The position numbers and the translations under genes are program-made. Below, piece by piece: positions 1 to 8,040 of a stretch of DNA of 64,000 nt. The notes under the pieces were generated by a model, which did not search any database, was not told the DNA's origin, and worked only from the letters and a program-made list of their open reading frames with translations. Numbering within the stretch: position 1 is the first letter of the stretch; every line of letters starts with the position of its first letter. Source of the stretch: Flavobacterium sp. UBA6721 (GTDB lineage: Bacteria > Bacteroidota > Bacteroidia > Flavobacteriales > Flavobacteriaceae); the NCBI GenBank assembly GCA_002454195.1, contig DKIJ01000039.1, forward strand, positions 8,042-72,041. The letters are read 5' to 3'.

Positions 1-210
1 TTCGTCTGTTTGAGAATCATATCTAATGACATCTGGTTCTCCTTCTGTGAGCTCCATTTGGTTAAGTGACCATAATTTTTTCGGATCAGCTTCCAGTTTT
101 GTTTGGATTTTGTTCCAATCTAATTCTGGATGACGCTTGATGTTTTTTTCAAAACGGTTTTGTAAAGTTTTTAATAACGTTGAAGTTTCTTCTGGAGATA
201 GTTTGTTCAT
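1..210 (-). CDS. DUF4256 family protein (N-terminal part, truncated by window edge)
   Basis: The reverse strand opens with ATG at 208-210 and stays open to the window edge, giving 70 residues that begin MNKLSPEETSTLLKTLQNRF and contain RHPELDW, KLWSLNQME and GEPDVI. This matches the start of the DUF4256 family (usually about 185 residues), whose function is unknown. The rest of the gene lies outside the window. No signal peptide or membrane segment is visible. The family call is from recognition of the N-terminus only. Confidence 0.75.
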   Translation of the reverse strand, partial: MNKLSPEETSTLLKTLQNRFEKNIKRHPELDWNKIQTKLEADPKKLWSLNQMELTEGEPDVIRYDSQTDE

Positions 211-240
211 AATTTAAAAGTTGAGTTGTCAGTCTGATTT

Positions 241-271
241 TGTCGAAGACTTTGTTAAAAACACTTCGACA
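241..271. repeat. short inverted repeat in the intergenic spacer
   Basis: TGTCGAAG (241-248) is repeated inverted as CTTCGACA (264-271) in the spacer between two reverse-strand genes. It is not followed by a clear T-tract, so it is more likely part of a dispersed intergenic repeat than a terminator. Confidence 0.35.
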
Positions 272-306
272 AGTTCATTGTGACAAATTGTATTGTTAAT
301 TAATAT

Positions 307-873
307 CTATCTGCTTTTACAATTTCGCTCGCACAAATCAATAATTTGAGCAATTCTACTTTGTCGCGTTGCTGACCGTTTGGCTTGGTTTAACCAATGT
401 AAATAGCCTTTTTTATAACTTTTGCTAAAGTTGTTGTAGTTTGAAAATGCTTCTTGATTTTTATCGAATTCAATTTGTAAATCTTCGGGGATTTCTAAAT
501 TTTCAACGGCGTCCAGACTTTCCCAAGAACCATTTTTCTTTGCCGTTTCAATTTTTTTCAAACCGCTTTCGTGCATTAAATTGGCAGCAATTAATTCTTC
601 GATGTAATTTTTGTTGACTTTACACCAAACACTTTTGTCTTTTCTGGGAGTAAACAATTGGATTCTTCTGTCCTCGTCTAATTTTTTTACAGTGGAATCT
701 ATCCATCCATAGCAAATAGCCACTTTTACGGCTTCTTCCCAACGCATACTTTCTGCTTCGTGGGCTACTTTGTAAAAAATCAGATAGACCGCTTTGTGTG
801 TTTGATGGTTTTCATGAAGCCAGGCTCTCCATTCAGAATCGTTTTTAAAATAGAGTGTTGGTTTTTCGAGCAT
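307..873 (-). CDS. YdeI/OmpD-associated family protein
   Basis: This 188-residue soluble protein has the layout of the YdeI/OmpD-associated family (some members are called bacteriocin-protection proteins). The N-terminal half contains FKNDSEWRAWL, then SMRWEEAVKVAICYGWIDS, then QLFTPRKDKSVW. The C-terminus is a basic helical tail rich in K and R (WLNQAKRSATRQSRI). The biochemical role is not established. It begins with ATG at 873 and stands alone, with no partner gene or strong terminator. The family call is fairly sure, the function unknown. Confidence 0.75.
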   Translation of the reverse strand: MLEKPTLYFKNDSEWRAWLHENHQTHKAVYLIFYKVAHEAESMRWEEAVKVAICYGWIDSTVKKLDEDRRIQLFTPRKDKSVWCKVNKNYIEELIAANLMHESGLKKIETAKKNGSWESLDAVENLEIPEDLQIEFDKNQEAFSNYNNFSKSYKKGYLHWLNQAKRSATRQSRIAQIIDLCERNCKSR

Positions 874-954
874 TGGGTTTTATTTAGTTGTCAGTAGTTT
901 TATTCATTGTAAGCTATTCAGTAATCGCATTGTTAAGAAAATGAATTCCAAATT

Positions 955-1692
955 CTAACTAACAGCAGAGAAATTATCAGTTATATTTTTTGTATTAGCT
1001 ATTTTTCCTGCTCTTAAATTTAATAATATGTATGTGAAAAATAGATTTACTATTATTGAGATGTGATCTCCGTCAATTAAAAATTCGATAAAGCATATAA
1101 GATTTAATAATAGCCAAAAACCAAAAAACATTTCCCATAAAATTACAGTTCTGCTGTAAGTGTCTGCTTTTATAAAAAGTTTTGTTGGTAAAGTTATATT
1201 AATTGTAGTCAAAAGAATAAAAAGATTCATTGGAATAATTAAGCATAAAAAAAATGGAATTTGTGTATAGATGGGGATTCCTATACTGTCTGCAGATGGA
1301 GGATAATCACCTCGACCAGCACGAAACGTATAATACCAAAATGTTCCAGGAATAAGCAATAGCCATACAAGATTTGTGCTTACAAAAATTGAAAGTTTGT
1401 TAAGGCTTTTTAAGTTTTTAAAATCGGATAAAGTTTTAGTTTTTGTCAGTAATAGAAAAAGTAAAATAATACCTGAAGCGATTACAATTCCTGCCCCTAA
1501 GTCCATTAATGTTATTTTACTTGTTCTAAGTTCTAAATCTAATTTGTAGTATTCGTCTTTGTCAATTTTGTATGAATTGTGGAGTAAATTGTTAGCACCT
1601 TTTTGGTCTTTGTAATAAGGTAAACTTAATGAATAGGAAAATAGTCCAATTCCAATAATAAAAGTCAAAATTGTAAATATTCTTAGACTCAT
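955..1692 (-). CDS. hypothetical polytopic membrane protein
   Basis: I do not recognise this 245-residue protein. It has about six hydrophobic segments: roughly residues 5-25 (could act as a signal anchor), 65-85, 100-122, 145-168, 180-204 and 208-226. A polar loop of about 35 residues follows the first segment, rich in charged and Tyr residues, and is probably outside the cytoplasm. No catalytic motif is visible. It starts with ATG at 1692, is monocistronic, and lies among accessory genes and repeats. An inner-membrane location is inferred from hydrophobicity only. Confidence 0.6.
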   Translation of the reverse strand: MSLRIFTILTFIIGIGLFSYSLSLPYYKDQKGANNLLHNSYKIDKDEYYKLDLELRTSKITLMDLGAGIVIASGIILLFLLLTKTKTLSDFKNLKSLNKLSIFVSTNLVWLLLIPGTFWYYTFRAGRGDYPPSADSIGIPIYTQIPFFLCLIIPMNLFILLTTINITLPTKLFIKADTYSRTVILWEMFFGFWLLLNLICFIEFLIDGDHISIIVNLFFTYILLNLRAGKIANTKNITDNFSAVS

Positions 1693-1821
1693 TGATTGTT
1701 TGGTTTGTGTTTAATAATGTTTTAATTCAATCTTATCATTTTGACGAAAGAGAAATATCATTTAGTATTTCTTCAAAGTTGTTTCTCGTTGCTGCATAGA
1801 TTTTAAAAATACAAATAATTA

Positions 1822-2127
1822 TTATTCAGTCATTATGTCTTTAATAGCATCAAATAAATCATTCCATGTTGGATTGATAGATTGAATCAATTTGTTTTTG
1901 GCAGCTCTTGAACCTGCTTTTATTTGTTTTTCACGAGCTATAGCATCTTCAATCCATTGAAATTGCTCATAGTAAACTAATATGTTTACATCGTATCGGG
2001 CTGAAAATGATGTTGGGTATTTCTTGTTTTTATGTTCTATAATTCTTTGTGGAAGATTTGACGTCACACCAACATAAACTACCGTTTGTTATTTATTGGT
2101 AATGATGTAGACAAATCCTGGTTTCAT
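1822..2127 (-). pseudogene. GIY-YIG nuclease superfamily gene with an in-frame stop
   Basis: Reading from ATG at 2127 gives MKPGFVYIITNK, then TAA at 2089-2091, then QTVVYVGVTSNLPQRIIEH and a further 70 residues in the same frame. Across the stop this is a complete small GIY-YIG protein of the UPF0213/YhbQ type: the VYI and VYVGVT strands, the Arg-containing helix, and the IAREKQIK segment. Only one nonsense mutation separates it from an intact gene of about 101 codons. Restart at a later codon would lose the first catalytic strand, so the product is probably inactive. A sequencing error at one base is the alternative. Confidence 0.8.
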
Positions 2128-2181
2128 GTTTTTATTTTATTGGCGATATGATTGTATTTTAGTTTTTTTTCACTTTTTAGT

Positions 2182-2290
2182 GGGATTGCTTCGCTATCGC
2201 TCGCAAAGACCAGCTAGGCGGTTATTGTCATTGCGAATGCAGTGAAGCAATCTCATCCAGTATTTCGACAAAGTTGCTTTTCGTTATGGG
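2182..2290. repeat. dispersed intergenic repeat with inverted arms
   Basis: GATTGCTTCGC near 2184 is answered by GAAGCAATC near 2244, forming a long imperfect hairpin with GCAAAGAC and GTCATTGC inside. The right part, AGTATTTC..CAAAGTTG..TCGTT, recurs in diverged form at about 1763-1793 on the other side of the broken GIY-YIG gene. These look like copies of a genome-wide intergenic repeat flanking a decaying gene. No coding potential is seen. Confidence 0.5.
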
Positions 2291-2349
2291 AAAGGTTTGC
2301 AAACCTTTCCGTCGAATGTATTCATATTATTCATCAGGAATATGATATG

Positions 2350-3126
2350 TCAAGTCGTGTTTATTCTAATTTCAATATTAGAAGGGAATCTATCTAATTC
2401 GAATTTTTCACATATTATTTTTTCTACTTCACTTGACTGCGATTCAGTTTCGACAATAATTCCTTTTAAATTTTCAAGTTTGTAATCAATACGAATATCT
2501 TGTAATAATTGATTGTACTCTTTTTTTATTGATATTTCATCATCTCCAACTAGAAAATATGGAATATTTATACTTTTAATGACTTTACGCCATTCTCTTT
2601 CCATTCCATATGGATATTTTTCTGAAAGTAAAGTTTGATTTCTGATTAGTTGTCCATCAAAATTTTTTGAATGAGCAAAAATTTTAATTTGTTGGCTTGT
2701 TAAGAATTCTTTCATATCATTGTAAGGAGAATTTACTATTCTCCTTAATTCATCTTTAGAAGGTCCAGATATGTTTTTGAAATTCGAGACAATATCATTT
2801 GTTAAATCTGATTTTCTTTCTAAATATAAAACAGGGTTAAAGTCATTAATTTCACCCCATTCTTTATTTAAGACAATTCCTAAAGTACCGTATGATTTTT
2901 GATAAGAAAGTGCAAAGTCAATAGATACATTTGACATGCTTATCATTGGAAAACATGCAGACTTGTATTCTATATCATTATTTAATGTTTCAGTACAATA
3001 ACTTGGTTTAAAACCTTCTATTAGTATCATTTTTAATACTTCCCATGTTTGTGTCATGTGTATTAGAGGAAAAGATTCTCTTTCTGTGACATAAAATATT
3101 CTATTTGTATCAACCCAATAATCCAT
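2350..3126 (-). CDS. AbiGi-like protein (putative antitoxin of the AbiG abortive-infection type)
   Basis: This 258-residue protein resembles AbiGi. It opens with a short segment ending FPLIHMTQTWEVLKMIL, followed by EGFKPSYC, then CFPMISMSNVSIDFA, a YGTLGIVLNKEWG block and NPVLYL. Around residue 175 lies YGMEREWRKV, the acidic-Arg-Trp-Arg motif typical of this family and of the related DUF2971. In lactococcal AbiG, AbiGi is the putative antitoxin to the nucleotidyltransferase AbiGii; no AbiGii-like gene is adjacent here, so it is an orphan. Starts at ATG 3126. The family call is moderate and a defence role is inferred. Confidence 0.6.
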   Translation of the reverse strand: MDYWVDTNRIFYVTERESFPLIHMTQTWEVLKMILIEGFKPSYCTETLNNDIEYKSACFPMISMSNVSIDFALSYQKSYGTLGIVLNKEWGEINDFNPVLYLERKSDLTNDIVSNFKNISGPSKDELRRIVNSPYNDMKEFLTSQQIKIFAHSKNFDGQLIRNQTLLSEKYPYGMEREWRKVIKSINIPYFLVGDDEISIKKEYNQLLQDIRIDYKLENLKGIIVETESQSSEVEKIICEKFELDRFPSNIEIRINTT

Positions 3127-3226
3127 TTTTTTAATTTATAAAAATCTGTTTTTGTTTTTATTATCTAATTTCAAATATATCAAAATATTCTTATAAAATT
3201 TATTTTGGAAATGAAAAGCTATCTAT

Positions 3227-3330
3227 AGCCCCGAAAGTAGTGAAAATCCTCTTGTAGAGCGAAAGCGTCACAAGAGATTGTAACGGATAGCGGGAGGGAA
3301 GTACTTATGGAATATCAAACTTTCTGCTCC
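3227..3330 (+). ncRNA. candidate structured RNA, flavo-1-like element, copy 1
   Basis: The element reads TAGCCCCGAA, then AATCCTCTTGT, a variable arm with AGCGAAAGCG, then ACAAGAGAT, then ACGGATAGCGGGA, and ends TTTCTGCTCC. CTCTTGT (about 3253) pairs with ACAAGAG (about 3274) as an internal hairpin. A second copy at 52645-52750 has a quite different but self-complementary arm, which suggests that base-pairing is conserved rather than sequence. This kind of element is frequent between flavobacterial genes, and I suspect the Rfam flavo-1 motif. The name is from memory and was not checked by a covariance search. Confidence 0.45.
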
Positions 3331-3338
3331 TAAAAAAA

Positions 3339-3366
3339 AATCCTGCCAGTTTGCACTAGCAGGATT
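3339..3366 (-). terminator. intrinsic terminator of htpG
   Basis: ATCCTGC (3340-3346) pairs with GCAGGAT (3359-3365). On the reverse strand the hairpin is followed by a run of T (A-run 3332-3340 on the forward strand). It lies about 75 nt beyond the htpG stop codon. Confidence 0.8.
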
Positions 3367-3443
3367 TGTATTTTATAGAGATTCCGAAACAAGTTCGGAA
3401 TAAGCGATTCACGCCATTTTATGTTATAAAATGGGTTCTCTGC

Positions 3444-5327
3444 TTATTTAATCAATTCAAAACTACGTTTTACAAAAGCAGTTAAGGCTTCTCCTTTTAG
3501 TAAGTTTTGTGACAATTTAGCCAAGTCTAAAGCTTGTTTTACAAGGCTTTCCTGAGTAGTTTTGTCTTCAGTGTTTAAAATGGTGCTTGCCAAAGGCGAA
3601 TTAGTGTTCACGACCAAGTTGTACATTTCTGGCATGTTCCCCATTCCGAACATTCCGCCACCGCCTGTTTGACTCATTTCTTTCATTCTACGCATGAATT
3701 CTGGTTGCGTGATGATAAATGGTGCTGCCTGACTGTCTAAAGCTTCTAATTGAACGGTATATGTTTTAGGGATATAGGTTTCCAAAGATGTTTTTAAACT
3801 TTCTTTTTCTTCATCAGAAAGTTTAGAAATTGTAGTTTCTTCTTTCTTGATTAGGTTATCAATATGATCAGAATCTACACGAACGAAAGTTAGATCTTTA
3901 TTGTCGTTTTCTAATTTTTGAATTAAATGCGAGATAATTGGCGAATCTAAAAGCAATACTTCGTATCCTTTTTCTTCGGCTGTTTCAATGTAAGCATGTT
4001 GTGCTTCTTTGTTTCCTGCGTACAAAATAACCAATTTTCCGTCTTTGTCGGTTTGCTTGTCTTTGAGGTTTTCTTTTAATTCGTCAAGCGTATAGTATTT
4101 GTCATTTACTGTTGGGTACAATACAAAAGCACCTGCTTTTTCATAGAATTTATCTTCCGATAACATTCCGTACTCTAAAACGATTTTGATATCGTTCCAT
4201 TTTGATTCGAAATCGGCTCTGTTTTCGTTGAATAATGATTTCAATTTATCCGCTACTTTACGAGTGATGTAGTTCGAAATTTTCTTCACAGCACCATCAG
4301 CCTGTAATCCTGAACGAGAAACGTTTAAAGGAATGTCTGGTGAATCCACCACTCCGCGAAGCATCATTAAGAATTCAGGAACGATTCCTTCTACATTATC
4401 TGTAACAAACACTTGGTTTTGGTACAATTGGATTTTGTCCTTTTGGATTTGTAAATCGGCACCTAATTTAGGGAAATACAAGATTCCTGTTAGGTTGAAA
4501 GGATAATCTACATTTAAGTGGATATTGAATAAAGGCTCTTCAAATTGCATTGGATACAATTCGTGATAGAAAGCTTTATAATCTTCTTCATTTAAGTCAG
4601 AAGGTTGTTTGGTCCAAGCTGGATTTGGATTGTTGATGATGTTGTCTACTTCAACCGTTTCTGCTTTGTAATCTTCTGGAGCGTCTTCTGGTTTAGGTAA
4701 AGTTTCTGTTTTTGTTCCAAATTTAATTGGAATAGGCATGAACTTATTGTATTTGTTCAATAGTTCTTTGATTTTGTAGTCTTCAAGGAACTCTAAAGAA
4801 TCATCAGCAATATGAAGGATAATCTCTGTACCACGCTCTGTTTTATCAGCTGGTTCTAAAGAGAATTCTGGGCTTCCGTCGCAAGTCCAGTGTGCTGCTG
4901 GTTCGTCTTTGTATGATTTGGTGATGATTTCTACCTTAGAAGCTACCATGAAAGCCGAGTAGAATCCAAGACCAAAGTGTCCAATGATTCCCGAATCTTT
5001 TGCGGTGTCTTTGTATTTTTCCAAGAATTCTTCAGCACCAGAAAAAGCCAATTGGTTAATGTATTTTTCAACCTCTTCGGCTGTCATACCAATTCCTTGG
5101 TCGATGATGTGTAATTTTTTGCCTTCTTTGTCTACCTTAACTTCAAGGATTGGGTTTCCATATTCTACTTTGGCTTCACCAATGTTAGTAAGGTGTTTTA
5201 ATTTTAATGTTGCATCTGTTCCATTCGAAATTAATTCACGTAAAAAGATCTCGTGATCGTTGTATAAGAACTTTTTAATTAGTGGGAAAATATTCTCCAC
5301 TGATACATTAATTTTTCCAGTTGTCAT
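3444..5327 (-). CDS. htpG: molecular chaperone HtpG (bacterial Hsp90)
   Basis: This 627-residue protein is HtpG, the ATP-dependent cytosolic chaperone that remodels client proteins. The N-terminal GHKL ATPase domain shows ELISNGTDA (E31, N35), IDQGIGMT (D76) and the lid motif GHFGLGFYSAFM (about 116-127). The middle domain has the conserved LNVSRSGLQ strand near residue 338. The C-terminal dimerisation domain is shorter than in E. coli and contains a Gly-Met-rich stretch (TGGGGMFGMGNMPEM). It starts at ATG 5327, is monocistronic, and has a clear downstream terminator. Full length with no lesions. Confidence 0.97.
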   Translation of the reverse strand: MTTGKINVSVENIFPLIKKFLYNDHEIFLRELISNGTDATLKLKHLTNIGEAKVEYGNPILEVKVDKEGKKLHIIDQGIGMTAEEVEKYINQLAFSGAEEFLEKYKDTAKDSGIIGHFGLGFYSAFMVASKVEIITKSYKDEPAAHWTCDGSPEFSLEPADKTERGTEIILHIADDSLEFLEDYKIKELLNKYNKFMPIPIKFGTKTETLPKPEDAPEDYKAETVEVDNIINNPNPAWTKQPSDLNEEDYKAFYHELYPMQFEEPLFNIHLNVDYPFNLTGILYFPKLGADLQIQKDKIQLYQNQVFVTDNVEGIVPEFLMMLRGVVDSPDIPLNVSRSGLQADGAVKKISNYITRKVADKLKSLFNENRADFESKWNDIKIVLEYGMLSEDKFYEKAGAFVLYPTVNDKYYTLDELKENLKDKQTDKDGKLVILYAGNKEAQHAYIETAEEKGYEVLLLDSPIISHLIQKLENDNKDLTFVRVDSDHIDNLIKKEETTISKLSDEEKESLKTSLETYIPKTYTVQLEALDSQAAPFIITQPEFMRRMKEMSQTGGGGMFGMGNMPEMYNLVVNTNSPLASTILNTEDKTTQESLVKQALDLAKLSQNLLKGEALTAFVKRSFELIK

Positions 5328-5420
5328 ATTTAAAATTTTTTAGAATGTTTTACATTTTGTAAACAGTTTTCTTCAAATAAAGTACCAATGTGATTTAGGG
5401 TGACAAAATGTCTTATGTCT

Positions 5421-5490
5421 TAATTTTGTAATAAATTAATGGTATTATGAAACAAATACTAAAACTTAGATTGTATCTTTATCTAAGTTT
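5421..5490 (+). promoter_or_regulatory. promoter region with 10-bp palindrome upstream of the lipocalin-like gene
   Basis: TAATTTTG at 5421-5428 fits the Bacteroidetes -7 box. Further down, AAACTTAGAT (5462-5471) and ATCTAAGTTT (5481-5490) form a perfect 10-bp inverted repeat around TGTATCTTT, which itself contains a near-match -7 box (TATCTTTA). The palindrome ends 19 nt before the ATG at 5510. It could be a 5'-UTR hairpin or an operator; the sequence does not decide. Confidence 0.4.
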
Positions 5491-5509
5491 AATATAAAAA
5501 CGATTAACG

Positions 5510-5986
5510 ATGAAAAAAATATTTTTAGTTGCAGCTTTTGCATTAACATTGTTTTCTTGCAAAACTTCTTCGGTGACAGCTACTAAATTAGACCGAGGAA
5601 CTCAGGTAGGGATGAAAGGAAATTGGGTTATTAGTTCAGTAACTTACCCAGGTTCCAATTATATCAAAGTAAATTCATTTCAATTAGCTGATTCGAAATG
5701 TTTTGAAGGAAGTACTTGGAAGTTTATTTCCAATAATAACAAAGGTGAAATGGCTTTAACTAAATATGATTGCCCAGTTTTTAGTTCGCCTATTACTTGG
5801 TTTGTAAATTCAAACGGAGAAGTGGTTTTGAAAATCTTAGATGCTGGTGAAAAAGCGAGAAAAGTTAGAGATGGTTATGTATTACGTGTGGCTAATTTAA
5901 CAGAGGGTTCTTTTCAATTAATTGATAAAATTGATGTTGGGGGAAAATTAACAGATGTGGTTTATCAATTTCAACGTGTAAACTAA
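5510..5986 (+). CDS. lipocalin-like lipoprotein
   Basis: The 158-residue product begins with a lipoprotein signal ending LFSC (Cys17), so it is probably lipidated and held in the envelope. The mature part shows a lipocalin-type pattern: the GNWVISSVTY motif near residue 38, a W-containing strand STWKFIS, CPVFSSPITWF, and a terminal VVYQFQRV strand. The ligand is unknown. It lies 35 nt upstream of an OmpA-type lipoprotein on the same strand, and the pair probably forms an operon driven from the palindromic promoter region. Confidence 0.7.
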   Translation: MKKIFLVAAFALTLFSCKTSSVTATKLDRGTQVGMKGNWVISSVTYPGSNYIKVNSFQLADSKCFEGSTWKFISNNNKGEMALTKYDCPVFSSPITWFVNSNGEVVLKILDAGEKARKVRDGYVLRVANLTEGSFQLIDKIDVGGKLTDVVYQFQRVN

Positions 5987-6021
5987 TTTGTTTTAGTAAA
6001 TAATTTAAAAAAAAGAAAGTT

Positions 6022-6717
6022 ATGAAAAATATATCAGTTATAGCATTAGCATTTATCATGGTGTTGGGTTCACTTTTTGCTAGTTGTGAGTCAATTAAAA
6101 ATACAAATAAAACACAAAGAGGTGCGGCTATAGGAGCTGCTGGAGGTGCTATTTTAGGTGGGATCTTAGGAAATAACCTTGGTAAAGGTGGAAAAGGAGC
6201 AATGGGAGCTGTTATTGGTGGAGTAGTTGGTGGAGTTGCTGGTGGTGTTATTGGAAACAAGATGGACAAACAAGCCAGACAAATTGACCAAGCTATTCCA
6301 GGAGCAGATGTTGAACGTGTAGGAGAGGGAATAAAATTAGTTTTAAATGAAAATGCTGTTCGATTTGATACTAACAAATCTACATTGACAGCTTCTGCAA
6401 AAGCAAACTTAGATAAATTAGTTACCGTTTTTAATGAATATCCAGATACTGATATTACTATTTTTGGATATACGGATAGTACAGGTTCTGCTGATTATAA
6501 TTTAAAACTTTCAGGAGAGCGTGCTAATTCTGTAAAGAAATATTTAATAAGCAAAGGTTTGGCAGCGAGTCGTTTTACAATTACAGGGATGGGAATTGCT
6601 GATCCAATTGCTGACAATGGTACAGTGGAAGGAAGAAGTCAAAACCGTCGTGTAGAATTTGCTATTACAGCAAATGAAAAAATGAAAGCCGACGCTCAAA
6701 AAGAAGCTGGAAACTAA
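6022..6717 (+). CDS. OmpA-family lipoprotein with glycine-zipper region
   Basis: A 231-residue envelope protein. The signal ends LFASC (Cys22). Residues about 34-77 are a glycine-zipper stretch (GAAIGAAGGAILGGI, then VIGGVVGG) that may insert into membrane. Residues about 105-215 form the OmpA C-terminal peptidoglycan-binding domain: VRFDTNKSTL, FGYTDSTGS with the conserved Asp, LSGERANSVKKYL, and the Arg-rich end GRSQNRRVEF. It likely anchors the outer membrane to peptidoglycan. It follows the lipocalin-like gene and ends at a strong terminator. Confidence 0.88.
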   Translation: MKNISVIALAFIMVLGSLFASCESIKNTNKTQRGAAIGAAGGAILGGILGNNLGKGGKGAMGAVIGGVVGGVAGGVIGNKMDKQARQIDQAIPGADVERVGEGIKLVLNENAVRFDTNKSTLTASAKANLDKLVTVFNEYPDTDITIFGYTDSTGSADYNLKLSGERANSVKKYLISKGLAASRFTITGMGIADPIADNGTVEGRSQNRRVEFAITANEKMKADAQKEAGN

Positions 6718-6742
6718 TTAGAAAATTTTACTCAAATATGAA

Positions 6743-6771
6743 GGTCGTCCTTATGGGGCGACTTTTTTTTT
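6743..6771 (+). terminator. intrinsic terminator of the lipocalin-OmpA operon
   Basis: GTCGTCC (6744-6750) pairs with GGGCGAC (6756-6762, one G-U), followed by a run of T. It lies 26 nt beyond the OmpA-type gene. Confidence 0.85.
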
Positions 6772-6944
6772 GTGAGAATGGCACACAGATAAAACAGATT
6801 TAGCAGATTGTCACTGATTTTTTAAAATTTTCCTTTATGAAAATAACTTTTCTGAACTAATTATTCTTTTTTAGGAAGAGAAAAACTTACATGACTTATA
6901 TGGTTTATAACAATATTTATTTCTTTTTTTAGATGAAAGAAATC

Positions 6945-6952
6945 TATCTTTG
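6945..6952 (+). promoter_or_regulatory. -7 promoter box of the ABC ATPase gene
   Basis: TATCTTTG followed by CACTC matches the Bacteroidetes -7 consensus. Its TTG could be misread as a start codon (it opens the downstream frame), but as part of the promoter it cannot be translated, which places the real start at ATG 6980. Confidence 0.65.
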
Positions 6953-6979
6953 CACTCTCAAAAAAATCATTCTTTTCAA

Positions 6980-7927
6980 ATGCTCCAAGTTCAAAATATT
7001 AGTTTTGGTTATACCGAAAAACCAGTGGTTCAAAACATCAATTTTACTGTTAATAAAGGACAAAATATAGCTATTATAGGCGAAAGTGGCTGTGGTAAAA
7101 GTACTTTACTTAAATTAATTTACGGCTTGTATGATTTAGATCAGGGACAAATTTTCTGGAATAACGAGGAGGTTTTAGGGCCTAGTTTTCATTTGGTTCC
7201 AGGGATGCCATATATGAAATATTTATCACAGGATTTTGAATTGATGCCTTATACTACAGTTGCAGAGAATGTAGGGAAATATTTGTCTAATATTTATCAA
7301 GACAAAAAGAAAGCACGCGTTCAAGAGTTGCTTGAGATTGTTGAGATGACTGAATATGCCGATGTAAAAGCTAAATATCTAAGTGGTGGACAACAACAGC
7401 GAGTGGCTTTAGCCAGAGTTTTAGCCCTAGAGCCTGAGGTTTTATTGTTAGACGAACCGTTTAGTCATATTGATAATTTTAGAAAAAATGCTTTACGTCG
7501 TAATCTATTTGCGTATTTAAAAGCTCAAGGTATTACTTGTCTTGTAGCTACTCATGACAGTACAGATGCACTTTCCTTTGCCGATGAAACCATAGTGTTG
7601 TATAATGGGCAAATTGTAGACAAGGCCGATTCTAATAGTTTGTATAACAACCCAATCAATAAATATGTTGCTTCACTTTTTGGGGAAGTAAACGAATTGA
7701 AATTGTCCCAACTTATAAATGTAAATGAAGAGGATGATGAATTGCTTTTGTTGTATCCACACCAGTTAAAAGTGAATGACAAAGGAATTATGAATGTTTT
7801 AGTCAAGCAATCGTATTTTAAAGGTGGTTATTATTTAATCAAAGCGGTTTTTGACAGAAAGGTGATTTTTTTTGAACATGAATTTTCTTTAGAATTCAAT
7901 CAGGAAGTGAATTTAAAAATATGCTGA
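6980..7927 (+). CDS. ABC transporter ATP-binding protein, substrate unknown
   Basis: A 315-residue ATPase. The Walker A motif GESGCGKST lies near residue 35, the Q-loop is LSQDFELMPY, the signature is LSGGQQQR, Walker B is VLLLDEPFSHID and the H-loop is ATHD. A C-terminal extension of about 80 residues after the ATPase core resembles the regulatory tail of PotA/CysA-type importers, weakly. No permease or binding protein is adjacent, so the transporter partner is elsewhere or the protein acts otherwise. ATG 6980 (MLQVQNISFGY) is preferred over the in-frame TTG at 6950, which belongs to the promoter box. Confidence 0.85.
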   Translation: MLQVQNISFGYTEKPVVQNINFTVNKGQNIAIIGESGCGKSTLLKLIYGLYDLDQGQIFWNNEEVLGPSFHLVPGMPYMKYLSQDFELMPYTTVAENVGKYLSNIYQDKKKARVQELLEIVEMTEYADVKAKYLSGGQQQRVALARVLALEPEVLLLDEPFSHIDNFRKNALRRNLFAYLKAQGITCLVATHDSTDALSFADETIVLYNGQIVDKADSNSLYNNPINKYVASLFGEVNELKLSQLINVNEEDDELLLLYPHQLKVNDKGIMNVLVKQSYFKGGYYLIKAVFDRKVIFFEHEFSLEFNQEVNLKIC

Positions 7928-8040
7928 TTTTTCATTTTTTTCTTTGCTATTAAATTGTAAAAAATCTTTTTATTTATTCAAAAAGTAGTAATTTGTAGGT
8001 TAGAATGTTAAACACATTTTTTTAATCTAAAAATACTGCT

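Noticed and set aside
5892..6377. A Pro/Ala-rich reverse frame opposite the OmpA-type lipoprotein
   Set aside because: Its Pro-Pro-Ala composition is the antisense image of the glycine-zipper codons; the forward gene has a signal peptide and clear domain.
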